A stretch of 64,000 nt of DNA from Buttiauxella massiliensis (GTDB lineage: Bacteria; Pseudomonadota; Gammaproteobacteria; Enterobacterales; Enterobacteriaceae): assembly GCF_902500225.1 (NCBI RefSeq), contig NZ_LR722665.1, forward strand, positions 1 to 64,000, in the 5' to 3' direction. Shown here one piece after another: positions 47,937 to 56,403 of this stretch. Made by a program: the position numbers and the translations under genes. A model generated the notes under the pieces. It saw only the letters and a list, made by a program, of their open reading frames with translations. It was not told the origin of the DNA and did no database searches. Within the stretch, counting starts at the first letter, position 1. Every line of letters starts with the position of its first letter.

Positions 47937-50900
47937 TTATTCAGCAAAAACACCGCGCTGCGTTGCCAGTTGCAGCAAGTGCGCTTTGTCGTGTGCCGGG
48001 TTTTGTGACAGTAAAGCTGTCAGCGCGGCTTCGAACTCAGTGACTTCGCCTAATCCCAGATGCCCAAGAGCAGTGACAAACAGGCAGTGCTGTTTATGCA
48101 AGGCCTGGCGATCGGCATCCAGCGCCACTAAGTCCGGCAGTGAAACGGCAAAGAAATCAGGTTCAGACAGGTCGTTAAAGTGCGCATCAGCCCAGGTAAT
48201 AAAGTTGCGGAATTGCAGCTCGGCCTGCTCTTTTTCTCCGATACGAGCCAGCGCCATAGCCTGATAGAACAGGTAATCCACCGGTTGGTCGTTGTAATAA
48301 CGTCCGACTTCGAGGGTAGAGCCGCCTTCCAGTGCACGTTGGTAATAATGTTGGGCGCGTTCCGGCTGTTGATTTTGCTGCGCACACCAGCCAAGCAGAT
48401 ACCAGATGTCGTTATCGCTCTGGCCGACTAAGCGCCCTTCGCCGAGGTTTTCCGGGTAACTCAGCGCCTGCTGGAGTAACTCTTCTGCTTTTCCAAACTG
48501 CTGTTCAGCGATACACGCCAGCGCCCGGCGTTGCAGGTTGATGAGATATTGTCCGGTGACTTTGCCCTCGCCGCCTTCCCACGGGTGGAATTTACGCTGG
48601 GCTAAAACCTGCGCGGCGGCGTCAGTTTCACCGTGAATGTTCCACAGGCTGAGTAATTCCGCGGTTAAGTCATCACGCTTAAGCACTACATCGCGGCGTG
48701 GGGCAAGATTTGCCAGGCGCTGCTCCGTCGCACGACCGGTGAGTTTTTGCAGATAATCGAGTTCAAACAGGAAGCGGGCGTTGTCCGGCTCCAGTTCGAC
48801 TGCGCGTTGGAGATATTGCTCAGCCAGTTTAGCATCATACTGTTTGTTCCAGGCGTGGATACCGAGAACTCGCTGCACCGCAGCAAATTCCGGAAGTTGC
48901 TGTGCGGCGAATTGCCAGCAAGCCACCGCTTCGTGATAGCGGCGTTTGCTGTACCAGAAACAGCCGAGCAGATATTGCGCGAAGCCATCGTGCGGCAGAC
49001 GCTGCAGCATCTGTACTTCTTCAAGCGTGTTCGGGAAGCGCACTTTGCGGGCAAAGTTTTCCTGCGCCAACTGTACAAACGCATGTTGCTGGGCGTGGTC
49101 AGTTTCTAGCGAAGCACGCCATAACAGCGGCATTGCTTCCTGGGAATCGAGCACTTTGAGCAGGTATTTCGCCGCCGCATCTTTGCCCATACTCACCAGC
49201 CAGCCCGCTAACACACTGGCATTCACGCCGCGTTTGCCTGTGACACGCAATAGTTCGGCGCGATCCGTTTCACTTTGTGTGATAACCCAGCGAGCGTAAT
49301 GCAGCACGTAACTCAGCGGATATTCTTCGAGCTGCTGCGCAATCCAGGCCAGTGCCTGCGGTTGCGGCAATACCAGCGCTTTCAGCCCCATCGCCAGGTT
49401 GTTGCTGGCGTTAAATTTCAGGCTTTGGTTTACAAACGCCAATGCCTGAGCAGTCTCGCCCTTACGCAGCCCCAGGCGAGCAAGGGCATAAAACGCCGCG
49501 TCACGGCAGTTACCGCTCCAGCTTGCTTTAAAGTAATCGTCGAACGCACCGTCGAACTCGCCCTGCTTCTCTTTGGCGGCACCGCGCAACATGCTGGCGT
49601 CACCGTTTTGTGGGTTTTTGTTCAGACGATGCGCCCGTTTCAGCGCGACATCTGCGTGTTTTTCGGCAAACGTCCAGTTGCCACGGTTAAGCTCAAGCTG
49701 CCCAAGCGCCACGTTGCAGCGGTAATCTTCTGCATCCAGCGCCAGCGCACGCTGGTAGTAATCAAACGCCGAACGGCTGGCGTGCAGATATTGCTCAAGA
49801 TGCTGGCCGATAAAATACAGCTCGTCGCAGTTGGTGATGTCCTGTGGTTTCGCCGGAACACTAGCGGGCTGTGGCAGCGGCAAATCTTCAGGAACATGCT
49901 CGCAATAACTGAGAATGAGATTGCCCTGTGCATCACGTAGATTGAGCGTCAGTCGTTGCGGCCAGGTGTCGTTGACCGTTTCTTGCCACGCCTGCGCCGG
50001 TTGCAGTGAAAGCGTGGTTTTCCACAGCGTTGTCCCTGCGGATTCAATTTCCAGCGACACGCCTGCAAGCGGTGCTATGGCGTACACGCCGAGGTACAGT
50101 TCGCCGTTGTGACGTTCGAGTTTTATCGCCGCCTGAGTGTTGGCGTTTTGCAGCGTGCCAAGCTGGCTGTAAGGCAGGAAGTTTTGGACGAAGACTTTCT
50201 CTTCGTAAGGCGCAATCCAGGTGAAGTCCGGCTGGTTGTCGGTAAACACACCAGTCATTAATTCGATATACGGGCCATTTTCATCGGTCAGATTGCGATC
50301 CCACGCTTGGCCGAAATCGCAATTGCCCCACGTCCACTGTTTCTTGCCCGGTGAAACATGGTGGTCGGCAATGTGCAGCAAACCGCCCTGCTCGCCGTGA
50401 TGGTAAGCGCCGACAAAATCGTAATTTGATTTATCTGCCATGTAAGACGTTGGCACCGGGATGTTTTTGTAGCGCGAGATATCGACGCCAGCGGAGTAAT
50501 CAACTTTGTAGTAAGTCCCGTGAGCGATCGGGAAGGCAGAAACATCGCGTTTGCCGTGGTCGAATACCGCCGTGACATCGGGCGGGAATACACTTTGGTG
50601 TTCATCACCGCCTTTCACCGCCGGGTTTGCCCACCACAGGAAATGGCGCGGCGTAGCGTTGCCGTTGAACACTTTGCCAGTGATTTCAATCAGCGCTTTT
50701 TCCGGGTAGAGCGTAAAGCCAGTCATCACCTGCAAGCCGCGCATCGGCTCGACTTCACCGAGCCAGACGGTTTGCGCGCCGTTTTCATGTTTCTGGAAAG
50801 TCACGTCGACGGGCATGAAGGTGGTTGGGCGATGATGCTGCGGCCAGTTAAATTCGATGCCGCCAGAAATCCACGGCCCGACCAAACCCACCAACGCCGG

Positions 50901-51203
50901 TTTCACTACTTCGTTGTAGTAAACGAAATCGCGCTCCATCACTTTGTCATAAGCGCGGTGAATACGGCCGCCCAACTCCGGCAGCAGCATGACGCGGATA
51001 AAGTCGTTTTCAATCCACACGGCATTGTAGTCACGCATCTCGCGCTGGCCGGTGAGCGTGTCGATGACGCCGTAAGGATAAACCGCACCGGACGAACCCT
51101 GGTAAACGCGGTTTTCCAGAAACATAGGATTCGGGTCTTCCGCACCGGTAGTCCAAGTGGGTAAAGCAATAGTCTCTTGCCAGACGTTAACGGCTCCGAA
51201 CAT
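47937..51203 (-). CDS. DUF5107 and TPR protein of unknown function
   Basis: A large cytosolic-looking protein of 1088 residues with no signal peptide. The N-terminal third (about residues 30-380) is a DUF5107 beta-sandwich domain related to the mutarotase/glycosidase fold, with LLPELGGRIHRAYDKV and WPQHHRPTTFMPVDV. From about residue 460 to the end runs a superhelix of TPR units (for example YYQRALALDAEDYRCNVALG). The ATG at 51203 has GGAG upstream. It heads an operon with the aldose epimerase and is divergent from a ROK regulator. Role in handling an oligosaccharide is likely, but the exact reaction is unknown. Confidence 0.85.
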   Translation of the reverse strand: MFGAVNVWQETIALPTWTTGAEDPNPMFLENRVYQGSSGAVYPYGVIDTLTGQREMRDYNAVWIENDFIRVMLLPELGGRIHRAYDKVMERDFVYYNEVVKPALVGLVGPWISGGIEFNWPQHHRPTTFMPVDVTFQKHENGAQTVWLGEVEPMRGLQVMTGFTLYPEKALIEITGKVFNGNATPRHFLWWANPAVKGGDEHQSVFPPDVTAVFDHGKRDVSAFPIAHGTYYKVDYSAGVDISRYKNIPVPTSYMADKSNYDFVGAYHHGEQGGLLHIADHHVSPGKKQWTWGNCDFGQAWDRNLTDENGPYIELMTGVFTDNQPDFTWIAPYEEKVFVQNFLPYSQLGTLQNANTQAAIKLERHNGELYLGVYAIAPLAGVSLEIESAGTTLWKTTLSLQPAQAWQETVNDTWPQRLTLNLRDAQGNLILSYCEHVPEDLPLPQPASVPAKPQDITNCDELYFIGQHLEQYLHASRSAFDYYQRALALDAEDYRCNVALGQLELNRGNWTFAEKHADVALKRAHRLNKNPQNGDASMLRGAAKEKQGEFDGAFDDYFKASWSGNCRDAAFYALARLGLRKGETAQALAFVNQSLKFNASNNLAMGLKALVLPQPQALAWIAQQLEEYPLSYVLHYARWVITQSETDRAELLRVTGKRGVNASVLAGWLVSMGKDAAAKYLLKVLDSQEAMPLLWRASLETDHAQQHAFVQLAQENFARKVRFPNTLEEVQMLQRLPHDGFAQYLLGCFWYSKRRYHEAVACWQFAAQQLPEFAAVQRVLGIHAWNKQYDAKLAEQYLQRAVELEPDNARFLFELDYLQKLTGRATEQRLANLAPRRDVVLKRDDLTAELLSLWNIHGETDAAAQVLAQRKFHPWEGGEGKVTGQYLINLQRRALACIAEQQFGKAEELLQQALSYPENLGEGRLVGQSDNDIWYLLGWCAQQNQQPERAQHYYQRALEGGSTLEVGRYYNDQPVDYLFYQAMALARIGEKEQAELQFRNFITWADAHFNDLSEPDFFAVSLPDLVALDADRQALHKQHCLFVTALGHLGLGEVTEFEAALTALLSQNPAHDKAHLLQLATQRGVFAE

Positions 51204-51249
51204 TTCATTTCTCCAGTAAACAAACAACAGTGAAATACGTTATGGTTGC

Positions 51250-51261
51250 AGTGTAGAGAAC
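51250..51261 (-). promoter_or_regulatory. Candidate operator/promoter element of the DUF5107 operon
   Basis: GTTCTCTACACT on the minus strand is identical to the 12-mer at 52631-52642 and lies 47 bases before the DUF5107 ATG. Its last six bases (TACACT) could serve as a -10. It also lies just upstream of the divergent ROK gene, allowing autoregulation. A direct repeat TTGCAG flanks it at 51246 and 51265. Confidence 0.55.
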
Positions 51262-51318
51262 TCATTGCAGCTTAAAGTGCTTAATGCTCACGCAATAAAG
51301 TTAACGGGGTTTAGTGAA

Positions 51319-52515
51319 ATGCAATCTTCAGGGCTGAATAATCAACGCGTACGGCAACTCAATCGCCAGACGGTAATGAAACTGGTATGGCAGCATAAGC
51401 TGCTTAGTAAATCGCAGTTTTCTCAGCACACAGGGCTCTCTATTCCGGCGGTGAGCAATATTCTTGAGGAGTTGGTTAATGATGGAAAGCTGAGCCACTC
51501 CAGTGAAAACCTCAGCAAACGTGGCATTAACAGCGGGAGCTACCAAATCCCGCCAGACGGAGATTTTATTCTCTGCATGAATGTCACCCCTACCAGCATT
51601 GAAAGCCAACTTTGCGATGCGCAACTTTCACCCAATGGTGAATTTGAACGTATGCAGGTGAATGCCTCCACACCCCAGGCATTGCTGGCCGCCATTGAAA
51701 ATATCTGGCGCAATCAATGCAAAACCTGGCCGAAAAAGACAATTAATCTGGCATTGGGTATTCACGGGCAGGTCGATCCGGTGACCGGCGTGTCGCAAAC
51801 CATGCCGCAAGCTCCGTGGCGTGAGCCAGTAGAAATCAAATATCTACTTGAAGAAAAACTGGGTGTATCGGTACGTCTGGATAACGATTGCGTGATGTTG
51901 GCGCTGGCAGAGAAATGGCAAAACCCAGCCAGTCGCCAGGATTTTTGCGTGATAAACGTGGATTACGGGATTGGTTCGTCATTTGTGATTAACGGGCAAA
52001 TTTATCGCGGCAGTTTGTACGGCAGCGGGCAAATTGGCCACACCATTGTGAACCCAGATGGCATAGCTTGTGACTGCGGAAGGTATGGCTGCCTTGAAAC
52101 TGTGGCCTCACTTTCGGCACTAAAAAAGCAGGCGCGTATATGGCTGAAATCACAACCCTATTCATCCAAACTTGACCCTGAAACATTAACATCAATGCAG
52201 TTAATTGCCGCCTGGCACGATGGCAACGAGCAGGTGCGGCGCTGGGTTGATAACTCAGCCAACGCCATCGGGCTTAGCTTGTATAATTTTCTAAACATCC
52301 TGAATATCAACCAGATTTGGTTTTATGGCAGGAGCTGTGGGTTTGGTGATGAATGGCTTGCAACCATCGACCGACAGATTGGATTTACTCCCTTTGATCA
52401 CGGGGATGTATTAAAAAATAAGGCAACACAGATTAATTTCGGTCCCTTAAATCGCACTCAGCAGGTGATGGGGATTGGCTATTTGTATGTTGAGTCGATG
52501 CTTGAGAAAGAATGA
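51319..52515 (+). CDS. ROK-family transcriptional regulator
   Basis: A 398-residue sugar-sensing repressor of the NagC/Mlc/XylR type. Residues 12-60 are a winged helix-turn-helix (LLSKSQFSQHTGLSIPAVSN). The ROK domain follows with the zinc-binding signature CDCGRYGCLE (Cys251, Cys253, Cys258) and DYGIGSSFVINGQIYRG. ATG at 51319 is chosen; an upstream TTG at 51265 is also in frame. Placed between two sugar operons that share a 12-base motif, it probably controls both. Confidence 0.9.
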   Translation: MQSSGLNNQRVRQLNRQTVMKLVWQHKLLSKSQFSQHTGLSIPAVSNILEELVNDGKLSHSSENLSKRGINSGSYQIPPDGDFILCMNVTPTSIESQLCDAQLSPNGEFERMQVNASTPQALLAAIENIWRNQCKTWPKKTINLALGIHGQVDPVTGVSQTMPQAPWREPVEIKYLLEEKLGVSVRLDNDCVMLALAEKWQNPASRQDFCVINVDYGIGSSFVINGQIYRGSLYGSGQIGHTIVNPDGIACDCGRYGCLETVASLSALKKQARIWLKSQPYSSKLDPETLTSMQLIAAWHDGNEQVRRWVDNSANAIGLSLYNFLNILNINQIWFYGRSCGFGDEWLATIDRQIGFTPFDHGDVLKNKATQINFGPLNRTQQVMGIGYLYVESMLEKE

Positions 52516-52630
52516 AATATTTTTATCCAGGATAAGATCTGCGGCTCATGCCACATTCTTTACGTTCAATGTGATTAGTAATCTCAGTTAACTAAAATCT
52601 AACGTTTTGCGCAAAGTTATCCGCAATCTG

Positions 52631-52642
52631 GTTCTCTACACT
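52631..52642 (+). promoter_or_regulatory. Candidate operator/promoter element of the symporter-glycosidase operon
   Basis: GTTCTCTACACT in the 160-base gap before the symporter gene is an exact copy of the 12-mer upstream of the DUF5107 operon, in the same orientation to its target and 52 bases before the symporter ATG. Both copies have GCAAT a few bases upstream. Shared control by the ROK protein is inferred. Confidence 0.55.
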
Positions 52643-52694
52643 TTTCATCACTCCCGAACTACAGGGTATTCTAAAAATGATAAGGATTCCCGAT

Positions 52695-53924
52695 ATGATA
52701 CATAGTAAAAGAAACTACATAACATTAAGTATATTTGACTTTCTCTATCTGTTTACATGGTCAGCAGCCATGTCCTTTTTTGTCATATGGTTGAATCAAG
52801 CCTTAAATATTAACAGTACAAATACCGGTTTTCTTTATATGGGTATGAGTATTTGTGCTATGGTATTACAACCTTTTTTTGGCTACATCTCCGATAAATT
52901 TGGATTACGTAAAAATTTCGTTTATGCAATTCTTTTTATATTAATCCCAATCGGACCATTTTTTATCTATGTTTATGCCCCGTTGTTAGTTAGCCACTTC
53001 TGGATTGGATTGCTGATAGGTTCAATTTACCTGTCATTAGTTTTTAACGCAGGATATGGCGTTATTGATTCATACATTGATAAGGTTTCAAGGAAGTGCG
53101 GATTTGAATATGGTCGGGTGCGTATGTGGGGTTCTCTCGGATGGGCAGCGGCAACATTTATTGTTGGTCGCGCTATTACTCACACGCCTGATTTCGCATT
53201 TTGGTTTGCATCAGCATCCGCTATCCTTGCATTAATATTTTTCTGGTTAACTAAAGTAGATGTCTCTGATGTTGACATCAACACCTCCAGTTCTGTTTCC
53301 ATTAAAGATGTCAGTAATCTAATCCAGAACAAACAATTTTGGTATCTGCTGGTGTTTGGTATTGGTGTCAGTTGCGTCTATGAGGTTTACGACCAACAAT
53401 TTGGTAATTATTTTGTTTCATTCTTCGCATCTAAAGAAGAAGGAAATAAGTGGTTTGGTGATCTGGCATCTGTTCAGGTTGTTGGTGAAACAATCTTCCT
53501 TTGTTTAATGCCTTTTATCGTGAATAAGTTTGGTGCTAAAAACTGCTTAATTCTGGCTGGATTTATTATGTCATTCAGAATTATCGGTTCAGCAATGCCA
53601 TGGGGTACAGTATGGATCGCCGCCATGAAAATGTTACATGCTATAGAGAAACCACTTATTGTGGTAACGATATTTAAATATATATCATTCAACTTTAATA
53701 GCAAAATGGCCTCAACAACCTATCTTTCCTATTTGTTTAGCATGTCATTAGCCACGGCCATTCTCTCCCCAATAATTGGCCACATGTATGAAGTTCTTGA
53801 TTACAGGAAAACCTACATGATCTTAGGTGTTATAAGTTTAACATTTACAACATTTGCATTGCTGACATTAAAATCTGATAAAAATAGTTTGACTAAAGAA
53901 ATTCAAAAAGAGGTTGTGTTATGA
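52695..53924 (+). CDS. LacY-like oligosaccharide:H+ symporter
   Basis: MFS permease of 409 residues with 12 helices in the LacY/RafB/CscB family. Residues known to be essential in LacY are conserved by alignment: Arg144 in EYGRVRMWG, Trp151 in SLGWAA, Glu269 in SKEEGNKWFG, Arg302 in SFRIIGS, and His322 and Glu325 in MLHAIEKP. LacY Glu126 is replaced by Asp (GVIDSY), a conservative change. This points to a beta- or alpha-galactoside as substrate. The ATG at 52695 has AAGGA eight bases upstream and fits the LacY N-terminus; ATG 52677 is also in frame. Base composition is markedly more AT-rich than the surrounding core. It overlaps the next gene by four bases. Confidence 0.9.
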   Translation: MIHSKRNYITLSIFDFLYLFTWSAAMSFFVIWLNQALNINSTNTGFLYMGMSICAMVLQPFFGYISDKFGLRKNFVYAILFILIPIGPFFIYVYAPLLVSHFWIGLLIGSIYLSLVFNAGYGVIDSYIDKVSRKCGFEYGRVRMWGSLGWAAATFIVGRAITHTPDFAFWFASASAILALIFFWLTKVDVSDVDINTSSSVSIKDVSNLIQNKQFWYLLVFGIGVSCVYEVYDQQFGNYFVSFFASKEEGNKWFGDLASVQVVGETIFLCLMPFIVNKFGAKNCLILAGFIMSFRIIGSAMPWGTVWIAAMKMLHAIEKPLIVVTIFKYISFNFNSKMASTTYLSYLFSMSLATAILSPIIGHMYEVLDYRKTYMILGVISLTFTTFALLTLKSDKNSLTKEIQKEVVL

Positions 53925-56221
53925 ATCGAATAAATTTGATTAATGCAGATAAGAATATCTTTAACATCAATATGTCGACGCATATTGATAGCAATCAAGA
54001 GAAAAAGGTAAACTTCACTAATTATTTCATGACAATTGAAGATAAACCTTTTTATGGCATCAGCGGTGAGTTTCACTTCAGCAGATATGAGCACACTCAG
54101 TGGGAAGATGAAATCATCAAAATAAAGATGTGTGGTATCAATATCATCCCCACGTATATCATCTGGAATCATCACGAAGAAATGAAAGGAGTGTACAACT
54201 GGAATGACAATTTAAATATTAATAAATTCATTTCTCTTTGTGCAAAACATGATTTATATGTAATTATTAGAATTGGACCTTTTTGTCATGGAGAGATCCG
54301 CAATGGTGGTTTTCCTGATTGGCTATATGGAGAACCATGTCGAGTAAGAAGCAACGACCCTGACTATCTAAAACTAGTTGACCGCCTGTATGGTGAAATC
54401 GGTCAACAGGTAAAGGGATTTTTCATTAAAGATGGCGGACCCATTATTGGTGTACAGCTTGAAAATGAATTTGGTCACTCGAGCGCCCCATGGGAGATAA
54501 CTACCGGTACCAGCAATGAATGGTGTACCACTGGTGAAGATGGCTATGAGCATATTGATGAATTAAAGAGAATTGCTCTCAAACATGATATAAACCCTGC
54601 ATTCTATACTGGAACTGGCTGGGGGGGTTCATTTGCCAGACCTGACCAAGTATTGCCACTCTGGGGGGGATATGCATATTGGCCATGGATATTTTATGGT
54701 GATGTTAGCGAACATCCATTAACGCCTGAATTTATATATCGAGACTTTCATAATAATGAAATAGGTTCGACATATAACTTTGAGCCTCTTTATGAGCCGG
54801 AGCAAGTTCCTTATGCTTGCTGCGAAATGGCAGGTGGGATGACTGTTTTTTATAACTATCGATTCCAATTACCTTATAAAAGCATTGATGCAATGTCTAA
54901 CATCAAGATTGCTGGCGGATGTAATTTACTTGGCTATTATGTTTTTCATGGTGGTTCAAACCCAACTGGGAAACTGACTCCTTACCTGAATGAAACAGTT
55001 ACACCAAAAATATCATATGATTATCAAGCCGCGATAGGTGAATTTGGACAAGTACGTGAGTCGTACAAACGACTAAAGCGCCTGCATTATTTCCTTAACA
55101 CGTACAGCGAAGAATTCTGTTCGATGAAAACATTTCTTCCAGAGAACTCTCAATCTATCAATCCCGATGATCTCGAAACCATTAGATTTGCTGTGAGAGC
55201 CAAAGAAGACCGTGGTTTCTTGTTCATCAATAACTTCCAGGATCACATTGAAAACATTAACAAGGACAATTTTGATATTAACATTGACCTTAGAGACGGT
55301 CAGCTTGCTTTAAAGGGTTTATCACTGAAAAAAGAAGAGAACTGTATCCTTCCATTTAACTTTAAAATGGGCTCGACAACACTTAGATACGCCACGTGTC
55401 AATTAATTACTCACATTTTTCAAAATGGGGTAAATAAATATTTATTTTTCACTCCTGATGGCATGCCAGGTGAGTATTATTTTAAACGAGAAAGTATCTT
55501 CACCGATGCAGTGACTAACAATATAAGTGATGATCTAATTGCAATATCTGGTTCAGTACCATTCAAATTCCATGATCTAGAAAACAATCAATTTGAAATT
55601 ATCACACTGTCAGAAAATGAAAGTGAAAATTTGTGGGTATTTGATTTTGAAGGACAGAAACAAGTTATTATAACAAACGCTGTAGTTTTAGCAGAAAAAG
55701 ATAAAGTCAGATTTGAATCTGACAGTAATGTTATTGATATTTGTACTTTAATTAATTTACCCTGTACGTCTATCATTCAAAAACTTGAGCAATCAGGCGA
55801 TAAAAAAACCGTAGGTGAGAGGGTGTATTACAAACTATCTAAAGATGCAATAAACATTGGTATTGAGAAACAGTTTAGTAATAATGGAAAACATTGTCGT
55901 TTATCTATTGATAGCAATGCATTGCAACTAATTAAAGATGCTCGCCTTCATATTAAATACCTGGGTGACATTGGCTATTCATTTATTAATAATAAACTTA
56001 TTCATGATAATTATCACAATGGTGATGACTGGGTTATTGGTCTTAAAAAGCATCTTTTACCATTATCAGAACATGAAATATTTTTGAAAATATCGCCTGT
56101 CCGCGAAGGTAAGCATGTTAAAACTGACTCTCCAATGGCAGCAAGAAGTGAAAGTGCAGTGAGTGAAATTGCTGAATTCGTCGAAATAAGGGTACAACCA
56201 GTTTACGAGTTCACTTTATAA
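53921..56221 (+). CDS. GH35-like beta-galactosidase
   Basis: A 766-residue glycosidase without a signal peptide, so it acts on sugar brought in by the preceding symporter. The N-terminal (beta/alpha)8 domain holds RIGPFCHGEIRNGGFPDWL and GGPIIGVQLENEFG (about residues 172-185), the GH35 acid/base region. CCEMAGG near residue 302 is the probable nucleophile, by comparison with GH35 members reading ELGGG. NLLGYYVFHGGSNPTGKLT is also typical of the family. The C-terminal 350 residues are beta-rich and poorly recognisable. ATGA overlap with the symporter gene and similar low GC indicate joint acquisition. Confidence 0.85.
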   Translation: MNRINLINADKNIFNINMSTHIDSNQEKKVNFTNYFMTIEDKPFYGISGEFHFSRYEHTQWEDEIIKIKMCGINIIPTYIIWNHHEEMKGVYNWNDNLNINKFISLCAKHDLYVIIRIGPFCHGEIRNGGFPDWLYGEPCRVRSNDPDYLKLVDRLYGEIGQQVKGFFIKDGGPIIGVQLENEFGHSSAPWEITTGTSNEWCTTGEDGYEHIDELKRIALKHDINPAFYTGTGWGGSFARPDQVLPLWGGYAYWPWIFYGDVSEHPLTPEFIYRDFHNNEIGSTYNFEPLYEPEQVPYACCEMAGGMTVFYNYRFQLPYKSIDAMSNIKIAGGCNLLGYYVFHGGSNPTGKLTPYLNETVTPKISYDYQAAIGEFGQVRESYKRLKRLHYFLNTYSEEFCSMKTFLPENSQSINPDDLETIRFAVRAKEDRGFLFINNFQDHIENINKDNFDINIDLRDGQLALKGLSLKKEENCILPFNFKMGSTTLRYATCQLITHIFQNGVNKYLFFTPDGMPGEYYFKRESIFTDAVTNNISDDLIAISGSVPFKFHDLENNQFEIITLSENESENLWVFDFEGQKQVIITNAVVLAEKDKVRFESDSNVIDICTLINLPCTSIIQKLEQSGDKKTVGERVYYKLSKDAINIGIEKQFSNNGKHCRLSIDSNALQLIKDARLHIKYLGDIGYSFINNKLIHDNYHNGDDWVIGLKKHLLPLSEHEIFLKISPVREGKHVKTDSPMAARSESAVSEIAEFVEIRVQPVYEFTL

Positions 56222-56237
56222 TATTATTAGTAAATAG

Positions 56238-56295
56238 CAGGTCCCCCCTAAATAAAGCGGTGGACCTGACTGATTATTATTTTGGGGTTGTTTTT
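56238..56295 (+). terminator. Probable terminator of the symporter-glycosidase operon
   Basis: CAGGTCC (56238-56244) pairs with GGACCTG (56262-56268), with partial pairing inside. A T-rich stretch ending in GTTTTTT follows, starting 17 bases past the glycosidase stop codon. Confidence 0.55.
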
Positions 56296-56344
56296 TATCG
56301 AAATGCTAACCTGGCAGCTCGGAAGCAGTAACCTTCAACATAGC

Positions 56345-56368
56345 AAAGCCCACGAGTATGTGGGCTTT
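56345..56368. terminator. Hairpin downstream of glyA
   Basis: AAAGCCCAC (56345-56353) pairs perfectly with GTGGGCTTT (56360-56368). It lies about 35 bases past the glyA stop on the minus strand and has built-in A/T flanks, so it may stop both converging transcripts. Confidence 0.6.
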
Positions 56369-56403
56369 GAGCAATTAAGCAGGTAAATCTTGTGCACGAA
56401 AGA

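Noticed and set aside
50520-51164. A 214-codon open frame opposite the DUF5107 gene
   Set aside because: Antisense to coding sequence and without recognisable features.
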